Assembly (NCBI GenBank): GCA_902622955.1
Contig: CACNRP010000002.1
Location: forward strand, 1 to 64,000
Source of the DNA: an uncultured Pelagibacteraceae bacterium
Lineage (GTDB): Bacteria; Pseudomonadota; Alphaproteobacteria; Pelagibacterales; Pelagibacteraceae
Reading direction: 5' to 3'
Length of the DNA: 64,000 nt
This document shows positions 55,399 through 63,615 of the stretch, piece by piece (position 1 is the stretch's first letter; every line of letters starts with the position of its first letter). A program made the translations under genes and the position numbers. The notes under the pieces were generated by a model. That model worked only from the letters and a program-made list of their open reading frames with translations, was not told the DNA's origin and ran no database searches.

Positions 55399-55401
55399 TA
55401 T

Positions 55402-56385
55402 TTAATTCTTTAAAAGTTTATGACTGCTACTCATGAAGTAGCTAGTAAATTGAGTTAACATACTTACTGCAAAAACAGCTAAATAAACTGCCATTAGATA
55501 AAGTAAATATAATCCGTTTGAACCTTGCTGCGTAATTTCAAATGAAATTACAGGACCATTGATGATACTAGCTTTGCCCCCCATGCCTAAAAATATTACA
55601 ATCAAACATAAAGGAATTCCTAGAATTAATGACCCAATTGCATTAGTCCATGCTTTTTTACGTTCACTAAAACCAGTATAAAGAACATCAACTCTAACAT
55701 GGCCCTCGTGAATTAAAGCATAAGCGCTTGCAAATAAATAAAGAGCTGCATACCAAAAACGAACAAGATCTCCCTGAAATGCCTGTTCATACTGAAATAT
55801 GAATCTTGAAAGAACTATCAAAAATTCACTTCCAACTACTAAGACTGCTAGCCAAATAAACCCTACAGATCTTGTAAAAAAACCAATTACAAAAGAAGCC
55901 AATATTAAAGGAAAGTGTATATATGTAATTCTGAAAGCAGGTATTACTAAATTAATTTTAAGTTGTTCTCCAAAAATTGGCTCAACTAGTTTTTCCACAA
56001 CCATAAATGAGATTAAAAAATCTGCTACTCCAACTATTAACACAGCCCAGAAAGAAGATCTTACTACGTAAGCAGTAATTTTTGTTAGGATCTCAGAGTC
56101 GGTTTGTAATGTTTGTTTTATAGATTTTAGAACAAAAAATATAACACCTATGAAAGACGCAAAATAAAATAGTAATTGAATATATGATAAGTTGATTGCT
56201 AACCCCTCTAAAGGTTTATTTAATTTTTTAAATCCAAATAATTCATAATGAGCAAAAAGTTTTTTCACTCCTGGCCAATCAAACCAAACTGTTAAAACAT
56301 TATTAATTAGAAAAACTAATGTTAAGGCTAAAATAGAATAACTAAATATTCTTATTAAAATAGATAAGTTATTTTTTTCAACCAT
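55402..56385 (-). CDS. dctQ: TRAP transporter small permease (enlarged DctQ)
   Basis: A 327-residue membrane protein with seven or so helices, against about 160-200 residues and four helices for ordinary DctQ. The C-terminal half carries the family segment YLFASAYALIHEGHVRVDVLYTGFSERKKAW (about 212-242). The N-terminal half adds about three helices of unknown role. It lies between the dctP hairpin and dctM. Enlarged DctQ proteins accompany DctP proteins of the 2-oxo-acid/chloroaromatic group, in agreement with the dctP gene here. Confidence 0.85.
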   Translation of the reverse strand: MVEKNNLSILIRIFSYSILALTLVFLINNVLTVWFDWPGVKKLFAHYELFGFKKLNKPLEGLAINLSYIQLLFYFASFIGVIFFVLKSIKQTLQTDSEILTKITAYVVRSSFWAVLIVGVADFLISFMVVEKLVEPIFGEQLKINLVIPAFRITYIHFPLILASFVIGFFTRSVGFIWLAVLVVGSEFLIVLSRFIFQYEQAFQGDLVRFWYAALYLFASAYALIHEGHVRVDVLYTGFSERKKAWTNAIGSLILGIPLCLIVIFLGMGGKASIINGPVISFEITQQGSNGLYLLYLMAVYLAVFAVSMLTQFTSYFMSSSHKLLKN

Positions 56386-56413
56386 ATTTAAAAACTTTTA
56401 TTGATAAGTAAAA

Positions 56414-56437
56414 AGAGGGCCCATTTAAGGGCCCTCT
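56414..56437 (-). terminator. Attenuator/processing hairpin between dctP and dctQ
   Basis: A 9-bp GC-rich stem AGAGGGCCC/GGGCCCTCT with a 6-base loop lies between the binding-protein gene and its permease genes. On the transcribed (minus) strand it is followed by a short T run (TTTTTACTT). Such hairpins typically keep binding-protein mRNA more abundant than permease mRNA. Confidence 0.75.
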
Positions 56438-56456
56438 AATAATAGTAAGAATTAAA

Positions 56457-57590
56457 TTATACTCCTAATGCTCTATTTCTTTGAGCAACATATGGCCCGT
56501 CAGACAAATTAGTCCAAGCACCAATTTCCTTACGACCTTTAACAAAGGCAGCATGTACTTTCTTAGCAAGAGCACTATGTTGTTGAACTTCGTCGAAAAC
56601 TTCAGCAGCACCTTTAGCGAAAGCATCATAAACTTTATCGTTAAACTTCTCTAGTTTAACTCCACTTTCGTTTACTAATCGTGCTAGTGCAGCTCCGTTT
56701 TTAGCATTGTATTCAGCCATTGTAGTTGTGTCAGCCCAATCACATGCAGTTTTAATAATTAACTGATCTGATTTTGACAAACTAGTAAACCAAGATTTAT
56801 TAACACCGCATGCTAATGTAGATCCTGGTTCATGCATTCCTGGATAGTAATAATACTTAGCAGCTTCCTGGAATTTCATCGCTTCATCATTCCAAGGTCC
56901 TACCCATTCTGTTGCATCAATTGCCCCTGACACAAGGTTTTCATAAATTTGTCCACCAGGTAGTGAAATTGGAGAACCACCAAGTTTTCCAAGAACTTGT
57001 CCACCTAAACCAGGCATACGCATTTTTAAACCTTTAAAGTCATTAGCTGATCTAATTTTTTTATTAAACCAACCACCCATTTGCACTCCAGTATTACCAG
57101 CAGCAAAACTTTGTGTACCAAAATCATCAGTCAATTCGTCCCACAATTCTTGTCCACCAGCAAATTTTAACCACGCATTCATTTCAGCATATGTGAAACC
57201 AAATGGAACTGCAGTAAAATATCCAAATGCAGGGTGTTTTTTAACCCAATAGTAATCAGCACCATGATACATTTGAGAGTTACCTGATGCAACTTCATCA
57301 AACGAGTCGAATGCTTTAACTCTTTCATTAGCAGCGTAATAAGTGACTTGAATACGACCATCACTCATGTCGCTTAATCTTTGAGCAAGTCTTTGTGCGC
57401 CAGTTCCTAAGCCTGGAAAATCTCTAGGCCAAGTTGCTACCATAGAAGCTTCTACTCTTTCTTTGGCAACAGCTGGAGCAGATAAAGATGATGCTGCAAC
57501 AGCAGCAACACCAGTTGCAGCTGCAGTTTTAAAGAACTTTCTTCTTGAAGGTGATCTAGAAACCTTCAATGATTTTTTTTCTTTAATCAT
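56457..57590 (-). CDS. dctP: TRAP substrate-binding protein, 2-oxo-acid type
   Basis: A 377-residue periplasmic protein exported by Tat: SRRKFFKTAAATG precedes a hydrophobic stretch, with cutting likely after AVA (about 41). The mature part shows SMVATWPRDFPGLGTGAQRLA, the GWFNKKI segment, LKMRMPGLGGQVLGKLGG and TEWVGPWNDEAMKFQEAAKYYYYPG. The last pattern is typical of TakP/FcbT1-type binding proteins that take 2-oxo acids or aromatic carboxylates, sometimes with a bound cation. The ribosome-binding site GAGGAG is strong. Substrate choice is inference. Confidence 0.88.
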   Translation of the reverse strand: MIKEKKSLKVSRSPSRRKFFKTAAATGVAAVAASSLSAPAVAKERVEASMVATWPRDFPGLGTGAQRLAQRLSDMSDGRIQVTYYAANERVKAFDSFDEVASGNSQMYHGADYYWVKKHPAFGYFTAVPFGFTYAEMNAWLKFAGGQELWDELTDDFGTQSFAAGNTGVQMGGWFNKKIRSANDFKGLKMRMPGLGGQVLGKLGGSPISLPGGQIYENLVSGAIDATEWVGPWNDEAMKFQEAAKYYYYPGMHEPGSTLACGVNKSWFTSLSKSDQLIIKTACDWADTTTMAEYNAKNGAALARLVNESGVKLEKFNDKVYDAFAKGAAEVFDEVQQHSALAKKVHAAFVKGRKEIGAWTNLSDGPYVAQRNRALGV

Positions 57591-57609
57591 TAGTTATCTC
57601 CTCTTCTTT

Positions 57610-57626
57610 GTTAATTAACTAATAAG
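57610..57626 (-). promoter_or_regulatory. 17-bp palindrome-containing element upstream of first dctP
   Basis: On the minus strand the sequence is CTTATTAGTTAATTAAC, with a GTTAATTAAC palindrome, 20 bp before the dctP start. An identical 17-mer, in the opposite orientation relative to its gene, lies before the second dctP (62423-62439). A shared operator is a reasonable explanation. The rest of the spacer 57591-57718 is AT-rich with no clear promoter. Confidence 0.4.
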
Positions 57627-57718
57627 ATTTAATTACAAATGAGACTGTAAGTCTAGATTAAAATAACAAATGAATATCGTATTACAATCTGAGGTAGTAA
57701 ATTGAATATTGATGAATT

Positions 57719-57895
57719 TTATTTTTTGTCGAAAAAGGCTTCGTAGAGCATCATAGATATTGCTAACGCCATCAAAATATAAACAGGTATAACATCAAGA
57801 AAACCAATCATCATTGATCTTGTAAGAGTTGTGGCTAATCCAATAAGAAAAAAAATTGCAAAAGAAAGTCCGATAAGAGTTACAAGTTTATTCAT
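57719..57895 (-). CDS. Small two-helix membrane protein
   Basis: A 58-residue protein if started at the ATG at 57895 (MNKLVTLIGLSF); the track start at 57934 adds residues overlapping the amidase. It has two membrane helices (LVTLIGLSFAIFFLIGLATTL and VIPVYILMALAISMMLYEAFF) joined by a short loop, and a charged KK end. It overlaps the amidase end by 8 bp and closes the second TRAP operon. I do not recognise it; an accessory subunit of the transporter is possible. Confidence 0.6.
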   Translation of the reverse strand: MNKLVTLIGLSFAIFFLIGLATTLTRSMMIGFLDVIPVYILMALAISMMLYEAFFDKK

Positions 57896-59225
57896 TAAAT
57901 TTCTCACTTTCTTTTTCAAGCCAACTGCAGACACCTAAGAAACGATTGTCATCGTACTTCTCACCAATCACTTGAATGCCTAATGGTAAATTATTTTCTC
58001 CTTGAAGTAAAGGCAGAGAAACACATGGTGTACCCAAATAAGACCATACTTTATTAAAATCTGCTGAACCAGTACTTTTTAATCCCTTTAAAGCAATGCC
58101 TGGACTTGATGGAGATAAAACCCCATGATAATCCTCGAACACTTCTTTGTATGAATCGTAACTTCTTTTCATAAAATCTATTGCTTCAGCATAATCCTTT
58201 GCAGTATGTTTTTTTCCATTAGCAATTGCATTTTGCATAATTTTTGAAAGTTTTGTTTTATAATTTTTATAATAGTCACTAAAATTATTAGCTAAATCAG
58301 TTTCATAAATAATTTGATGATACTTATGAATATCTTTGAAATATGAAGGAGTATCATGAATTTCAATATTTTTTTTAAATGATTTAATAAAATACTCAAA
58401 AGCTTCTTTTGATTTTTTATCAATTGTTTTCCAAAACTCAGTTTTATAAAAAATAAACTTTGGTTCATACAAAGGACCCTTTTTTGCTATATCAATCATA
58501 TTATTTGAAGAATAGTAGACAGTTGCAGGATCATGGGAGTCTTTTTTAATTAACTCTTTAACTAGATAAGCAATATCCTCAACCGTTCTTCCAAAAACAC
58601 CAATATGATCGAGTTTCTCTGAAGTTTTTAATACTCCATTTCTAGAGATTAGACCGTAAGAAGGTTTGTATCCAACAACACCACAATATGATGCTGGTCT
58701 TATTATTGATCCTCCTGTCTGTGATCCAATTGATAGTGGGGCCATGAATGATGCGATTACTGCTGCAGAACCACTTGATGATCCTCCAGGTGTTCGCGAG
58801 TAATCATGTGGATTTTTTGTTTTAGATGGATTTAAATAAGCTAGCTCTGTAGTAACTGTTTTACCCATTACAATTGCACCAGAAGCATGAAGTAAATCAA
58901 TAATTTCTGCATTTTGAGAATATGATTTCCCTTTTCTAATTGGTGTTCCACATTCAGTAGGCATATCTAAAGTGCCAACAATATCTTTTACTGCAACTGG
59001 TATTCCGTGTAGAGGACCGGTGGGCTTACCAGATTTTTTATAGTCATCTGACTCTTTTGCTTTTTCTAATAATAATTCTTTATCAAAGAAGGCCCATGCA
59101 TTTATGTCTTTTTCAAATTTGTTAATTCTTTCTATATAAGCCTCACATATTTCAACGGACGTTATTTGAGAGTTTGAAATTTTAGTGATTAATTCTTCGA
59201 CTGAAAAATTTATAATTTCATTCAT
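57888..59225 (-). CDS. Amidase-signature hydrolase
   Basis: A 445-residue amidase of the GatA/AtzF superfamily. The Ser-cisSer-Lys triad is visible: the lysine in GIPVAVKDIVGT (about K80), the cis serine and nucleophile in GGSSSGSAAVIASFMAPLSIGSQTGGSIIRPASYCGVVGYKPS. The ATG at 59225 (MNEIINFSVEEL) is preferred to 59240, which overlaps dctM. It is not GatA: it stands alone without gatB/gatC and is co-directional with a TRAP transporter, 4 bp after its dctM. The gene context suggests cleavage of an imported amide or ureide; the substrate is unknown. Confidence 0.88.
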   Translation of the reverse strand: MNEIINFSVEELITKISNSQITSVEICEAYIERINKFEKDINAWAFFDKELLLEKAKESDDYKKSGKPTGPLHGIPVAVKDIVGTLDMPTECGTPIRKGKSYSQNAEIIDLLHASGAIVMGKTVTTELAYLNPSKTKNPHDYSRTPGGSSSGSAAVIASFMAPLSIGSQTGGSIIRPASYCGVVGYKPSYGLISRNGVLKTSEKLDHIGVFGRTVEDIAYLVKELIKKDSHDPATVYYSSNNMIDIAKKGPLYEPKFIFYKTEFWKTIDKKSKEAFEYFIKSFKKNIEIHDTPSYFKDIHKYHQIIYETDLANNFSDYYKNYKTKLSKIMQNAIANGKKHTAKDYAEAIDFMKRSYDSYKEVFEDYHGVLSPSSPGIALKGLKSTGSADFNKVWSYLGTPCVSLPLLQGENNLPLGIQVIGEKYDDNRFLGVCSWLEKESEKFNE

Positions 59226-59229
59226 GGAT

Positions 59230-60591
59230 CTAGTTTGCAAATAACTGATCAGGTAGCCATAAAGCTATACCTGGAAATAAATACATTAAAACCATTCCAA
59301 GAATAACTATTGCTAGAAAAGGCATTATTCCTTTAAAAACCTCGATTAATTCAACATTTTTGGATTGTACCCCTTTTAAATAGTACGCCGACATTGCCAT
59401 GGGGGGTGTTAAAAATGAGGTTTGCAAATTTAAAGCAATCAGCATTGCAAAAAAATAAGGGTTCACACCAAAAAATTCAACTAATGGTAAAAATATTGGA
59501 ACAAATATAATTAATATTTCAGTCCATTCTAAAGGCCATCCCAATAAGAATATTATAATTTGTGTAATAACCAAAAATTGCCAAGGTTTAATATCCATTG
59601 ACTTGAAAAAGTGCTCAAAAACTTCGTGTCCACCTAAATATGAAAATACTGATGCAAATGTCCAGGAACCAATAAATAACCACATGATCATTGCAGTAGT
59701 TTTTGCAGTTAAGAAAACCGACTCTTTAAAATTTTTCCATTTTAGCGACTTATAAAAAAAGGATAAAACCAAAGCTCCAAATGCACCTACGCCAGCTGCT
59801 TCAGCTGGAGTTGCTAAACCAGCAAGAATACTTCCTAAAACTAAAATAATAAGAGAAAATAAAGGTAAAAAAGAAACTAAAACTTCCTTTAGTATTACCG
59901 CTCTTGGGGGTATTTCTTCTTTAGGAGGTTTAGGTGCTATTGACGGATTAAAGTAAGCTAAAATAATAGCATATAAAATATATAATCCTGCCAACATTAA
60001 TCCTGGAAATATTGCTGCTGCAAATAATCTAAGTGGTGATAACTGAGCTATCACAGCATAAACAATAAGCATAATACTTGGTGGAATTAAAATTCCTAAA
60101 CAACCACCAGCACATATAACTCCTGAAGCAAATTTTTTATCATAACCAGCCTTGACCATCGCAGGCCAAGCAAGTAGACCCATTAAAGTTACAACTGCAC
60201 CAATTATACCTGTCGCTGTTGAAAATAAAGTACATGTAATCAAAGCTGCCACTGCCATTGATGCCGGAAGAGAATGAGAAGCAAGCCTAATTGCATAAAA
60301 TAATCTTGCAACTATTCCTGCTCTTTCAACTAAATATCCCATAAATAAAAATAAAGGTACGGCGGTGAGAACGTGATTATCCATGACAGAGTAGGTGTTT
60401 TGGACAAATAATTTAAATATCCTATTATCAAATAGATGATCCATTCTAGATGGATCAAAATAAGCATAGTAACCAAATCCTAGACCCATTGCCATTAAAG
60501 TGAAGGCAATCGGAAAACCTAAAAGGACAGCAAACAAAAATATTACCATCATTAAAATTGCAATTTCTGGATTTGTTAAACTAAACAACAT
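59230..60591 (-). CDS. dctM: TRAP transporter large permease
   Basis: A 453-residue membrane protein with about 12 helices and normal length. LTAVPLFLFMGYLVERAGI, CAGGCLGILIPPSIMLIVYAVIAQ, LATPAEAAGVGAFGALVLSF and NLQTSFLTPPMAMSAYYLKGV are family motifs. It overlaps dctQ by 11 bp and is followed by the amidase gene. It carries none of the coiled-coil tail seen on the other DctM. Confidence 0.94.
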   Translation of the reverse strand: MLFSLTNPEIAILMMVIFLFAVLLGFPIAFTLMAMGLGFGYYAYFDPSRMDHLFDNRIFKLFVQNTYSVMDNHVLTAVPLFLFMGYLVERAGIVARLFYAIRLASHSLPASMAVAALITCTLFSTATGIIGAVVTLMGLLAWPAMVKAGYDKKFASGVICAGGCLGILIPPSIMLIVYAVIAQLSPLRLFAAAIFPGLMLAGLYILYAIILAYFNPSIAPKPPKEEIPPRAVILKEVLVSFLPLFSLIILVLGSILAGLATPAEAAGVGAFGALVLSFFYKSLKWKNFKESVFLTAKTTAMIMWLFIGSWTFASVFSYLGGHEVFEHFFKSMDIKPWQFLVITQIIIFLLGWPLEWTEILIIFVPIFLPLVEFFGVNPYFFAMLIALNLQTSFLTPPMAMSAYYLKGVQSKNVELIEVFKGIMPFLAIVILGMVLMYLFPGIALWLPDQLFAN

Positions 60592-61165
60592 CTATATCTT
60601 CTTCCTCTTTAGATTTTCTCATTAAAATTTTTTCAGTTTCTTCAGCACCAGCTTCTCTTTCAGGCCAGTGTCCTGTTTTAATACATATAATTGCTCTAAA
60701 TACTTCACTCACTCCTTGAATAGTAAGAAGTATACCTGATAGCGGTATTAACGATTTAGCCATATAAATTTGAATTTGCGCAGGACTATTCCAGCTAGTT
60801 TCTTTTACCATCCAAGCTTTAGCAGCATATTCATATCCATAAAAAGCAAGGGCAATTACGCCAGGAAAGAAGAAAATAAAATACAATACTAAATCGATCC
60901 ATCCTTGAACTTTTGTAGGGAATAATCTGTAAATTACATCTCCCCTGACATGAGCCTCAGTTGCTAAAGTGTATGCACCTGCCATCATGAAAATAGCGCC
61001 ATACATCTGAAGACTAAAATCAAAATTCCATAAAGTTGGAGCGTTAAAAGCATAAGCCATTATTACCTCATAACATGTTCCACCCATTAATATTACAATG
61101 CACCATGAAAAAGCTTTTCCCATTGAGGAGCTTAGAGTATCGGCAAATTTTATATAAGAATGCAT
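60581..61165 (-). CDS. dctQ: TRAP transporter small permease
   Basis: A 194-residue protein with four membrane helices. FMMAGAYTLATEAHVRGDVIYRLFPTKVQGWIDLVLYFIFFFPGV is the DctQ signature region. The ATG at 61165 (MHSYIKFADTL) is chosen over the TTG at 61171 used by the track. A charged C-terminus follows the last helix. It lies between the hairpin at 61212 and dctM. Confidence 0.92.
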   Translation of the reverse strand: MHSYIKFADTLSSSMGKAFSWCIVILMGGTCYEVIMAYAFNAPTLWNFDFSLQMYGAIFMMAGAYTLATEAHVRGDVIYRLFPTKVQGWIDLVLYFIFFFPGVIALAFYGYEYAAKAWMVKETSWNSPAQIQIYMAKSLIPLSGILLTIQGVSEVFRAIICIKTGHWPEREAGAEETEKILMRKSKEEEDIDVV

Positions 61166-61211
61166 AAACAAATAACTTATCTTAATTTTCTTATTTTATT
61201 CAATTAAAAAA

Positions 61212-61233
61212 AAGGGGGCCATAAAGCCCCCTT
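61212..61233 (-). terminator. Attenuator hairpin between second dctP and dctQ
   Basis: An 8-bp GC-rich stem AAGGGGGC/GCCCCCTT with a 6-base loop is followed on the minus strand by a run of eight T. It is a nearly ideal intrinsic terminator placed inside the operon, 22 bases after the dctP stop, so partial readthrough to the permease genes is expected. Confidence 0.8.
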
Positions 61234-61254
61234 AATTTTTGATATTTTTTAAGC

Positions 61255-62412
61255 TTAGATTTTAACTTTCGCTAACGGACCAAACTCATTTTCATAAGCA
61301 AGTCTGTAGTTAGGTTGATTCATTAGTAAGTATTTCATTACTCTTTTCGCATAAGCTTTTTGTGAATCAACAATCTTCTTAAAGAACGGATCTTTAGAAG
61401 AGAAGTCACCTACAACTTTATCCCAACCTTTTAACTGCTCTGCAAGAATTGCATCCGAAGTTTGGTAAACATTTACTTTATGCTCATTCATCAATTTTGA
61501 TAAATCAGCAGAGTATCTTACCAAAGCTTTAAAGTAGTTAGCAGTATTTGCTGCATACGAAGCATTTTTTAGGATTGCTTGGTTTGCAGGAGATAAGCTA
61601 TTAAATGTTTTTTTGTTAATTGGTATTTCAAACATCTCTTGTGATTGGTGGAAAGATCCTAAGTGATAATGCTTAGATACATCTTGCATACCAAACTGAG
61701 AGTCTGAAGTAGGATTGTTAAACTCAGCTGCTTCAATCAAACCAGTTTTCATAGCTGGCTGAATTTCACCACCTGGTAATTGTCTAACTACCATTCCCAT
61801 TGCAGTAAGAACGTTTGTTGCTAAACCAACAGTTCTATACTTCATACCTTTAACATCAGATACTTTAGTTACGTTCTTTTTAAACCAACCAAACGGCTGA
61901 GCAGGCATTGGCATTGCGAATACACCGACATAATCATATCCAACTTTAGCAAGTGTTTCCTCATATAATGCTCTTCCACCACCTTCTTCCATCCAAGCCA
62001 TTACTTCTTGAGATGATAGACCGTATGATGGACCTGTTCCGAAAAGAGACGCGGCAGGATTTTTTCCATACCAGTAAGCAGTAACCCAGTGACCCATATC
62101 TAGCACACCGTCACTAACAGCTTGTCCAATTTCTCCAGTTTTTACAACTGCTCCAACAGGTTGAAGATCAATTTTTAAACTTCCACCTGACATGTCTCCA
62201 ACCATTTTGGCATAGTCTCCGGCCATTTCAAAAAAGATGTTAGCGCCTGAAGGCCAAGCTGCCTGCATCTTTAATGTTTGTGGAGCACCAAATGCAACGT
62301 TCGGCATTGCTACAGCTGTCGCTGCTGCTGCACCTGTCGCTGCTGCGGCTTTGAAGAACTTTCTTCTTGAAGGAGTTTTTGAACCCTTCAATGATTTTTT
62401 ACTCTTAATCAT
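61255..62412 (-). CDS. dctP: TRAP substrate-binding protein
   Basis: A 385-residue Tat-exported protein (SRRKFFKAAAATG, cut likely after AFG at about 42). Mature segments include LKMQAAWPSGANIFFEMAGDYAKMV, GHWVTAYWYGKNPAASLF, GWFKKNVTKVSDVKGMKYRTVGLA and LIEAAEFNNPTSDSQFGMQD, as in the 2-oxo-acid/mannitol-type branch. A strong GGGAG ribosome-binding site precedes it. Its leader is almost the same as that of the other dctP gene, though the mature parts have diverged. Link to an amidase hints at an amide or its acid product as ligand. Confidence 0.9.
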   Translation of the reverse strand: MIKSKKSLKGSKTPSRRKFFKAAAATGAAAATAVAMPNVAFGAPQTLKMQAAWPSGANIFFEMAGDYAKMVGDMSGGSLKIDLQPVGAVVKTGEIGQAVSDGVLDMGHWVTAYWYGKNPAASLFGTGPSYGLSSQEVMAWMEEGGGRALYEETLAKVGYDYVGVFAMPMPAQPFGWFKKNVTKVSDVKGMKYRTVGLATNVLTAMGMVVRQLPGGEIQPAMKTGLIEAAEFNNPTSDSQFGMQDVSKHYHLGSFHQSQEMFEIPINKKTFNSLSPANQAILKNASYAANTANYFKALVRYSADLSKLMNEHKVNVYQTSDAILAEQLKGWDKVVGDFSSKDPFFKKIVDSQKAYAKRVMKYLLMNQPNYRLAYENEFGPLAKVKI

Positions 62413-62422
62413 AAGTTTCTCC

Positions 62423-62439
62423 CTTATTAGTTAATTAAC
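62423..62439 (-). promoter_or_regulatory. 17-bp palindrome-containing element upstream of second dctP
   Basis: The plus-strand sequence CTTATTAGTTAATTAAC is identical over 17 bp to the minus strand of 57610-57626. Here it is part of a 12-bp perfect palindrome AGTTAATTAACT. It lies 11 bp before the start codon, next to the ribosome-binding site. The same spacer also holds two direct GTCACA repeats, at 62487 and 62497, exactly 10 bp apart. Confidence 0.4.
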
Positions 62440-62541
62440 TGGCGAGGAATTAAACATAGATTCAAATTGGAGTCTTTCTAAAAAGAGTCACAGATTGTCA
62501 CAATTAAACTCAGAATAGAAATTTTCAATTTTTAGTTGATT

Positions 62542-63615
62542 CTAAATCAACTTATTGTCCTCATAGACACAACATTTCTCAGCAGGTATATGTAGTTTAA
62601 CTTTCTGATTTGGAATTTCTGTTTCTCTATTAACTTTTGATTTAATTGTAAAATTTCCCATTTTGGCTGTGATTAATTTATAATTCCCAAGATCCTCAAC
62701 CTTTTCAACATTAACATCAACCAAGTTTTCATTTTGGTTTTGTGCAATTTTAATGAATTCCGATCTAATTCCTAATTTAATATTTTTAGTTTTTAAGTTA
62801 GATAAATTTGTATGTGTTTTAATTAAAACATTATTAATTTTTACACTATTGCCTGATGAAGCCTCGCTTTCAAATAAGTTCATAGCTGGAGATCCAATAA
62901 AGTATCCAACAAAAGTTGTATTCGGTCTTTCAAAAAGTTCTTTTGGTGAACCAGTTTGTACTACTTCACCTTCGCTCATGACAATAATATTATCAGCAAA
63001 CGTCATTGCCTCATTTTGATCATGAGTAACGTAAACTAATGTAGTTTTGTATTGCTCATTAATTTCTTTAAGATTTCTTCTTAATCTAAATTTTAAATCT
63101 GGATCAATAACTGTTAACGGTTCATCCATTAGAACAGCAGCTACATCTTCTCTTACAAGACCTCTTCCTAAAGATATTAATTGTTTTTGATCTGCAGTTA
63201 ATTTTCTTGCAGGTGAATTTAAAAAAGATTGTAAATTTAAAGTTTCAGCAACTGAATTAACTCTTTCATCGATTTTGTTTTTAGAAAAATCTCTACATTT
63301 CAGTGGAAATGCTAAATTTTCATAAACAGTCATAGTATTATAAATAACTGGAAATTGAAAAACTTGAGCAATATTTCTATCCTCTGTTTTTAAATCTGTA
63401 ACATCTTTATCATCAAACAATATTCTTCCGGCAGAGGGTCTCACTAAGCCAGATACAATATTTAGCATTGTGGTTTTTCCACATCCAGAAGGACCTAAAA
63501 TTGCATATCGATTTCCATTTTCCCATGTCATTGAGAAAGGATTTAAAGCATATACTGGATTTAGATCATTTGGATTGTATGAATGAGATATGTTACTTAA
63601 ATCAATTTTAGCCAT
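62542..63615 (-). CDS. ABC transporter ATPase, glycerol GlpT-like
   Basis: A 357-residue importer ATPase of the MalK/UgpC class. Walker A GPSGCGKTT is at 41-49, the Q loop is in QVFQFPVIYN, Walker B is VLMDEP (161-166) and the switch histidine is H198 in VTHDQNEA. The signature loop reads LTADQKQ (139-145) in place of LSGGQ, a change seen in the paired GlpS/GlpT ATPases of alphaproteobacterial glycerol transporters. A C-terminal TOBE-like regulatory domain follows. It overlaps the upstream ATPase gene by 8 bp. The substrate is inferred from the motif and tandem arrangement only. Confidence 0.85.
   Translation of the reverse strand: MAKIDLSNISHSYNPNDLNPVYALNPFSMTWENGNRYAILGPSGCGKTTMLNIVSGLVRPSAGRILFDDKDVTDLKTEDRNIAQVFQFPVIYNTMTVYENLAFPLKCRDFSKNKIDERVNSVAETLNLQSFLNSPARKLTADQKQLISLGRGLVREDVAAVLMDEPLTVIDPDLKFRLRRNLKEINEQYKTTLVYVTHDQNEAMTFADNIIVMSEGEVVQTGSPKELFERPNTTFVGYFIGSPAMNLFESEASSGNSVKINNVLIKTHTNLSNLKTKNIKLGIRSEFIKIAQNQNENLVDVNVEKVEDLGNYKLITAKMGNFTIKSKVNRETEIPNQKVKLHIPAEKCCVYEDNKLI

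Noticed and set aside
62535-62551. GTTGATT/AATCAAC hairpin at the end of the ABC ATPase gene as terminator
   Set aside because: The loop is only three bases and contains the stop codon, and no T run follows.
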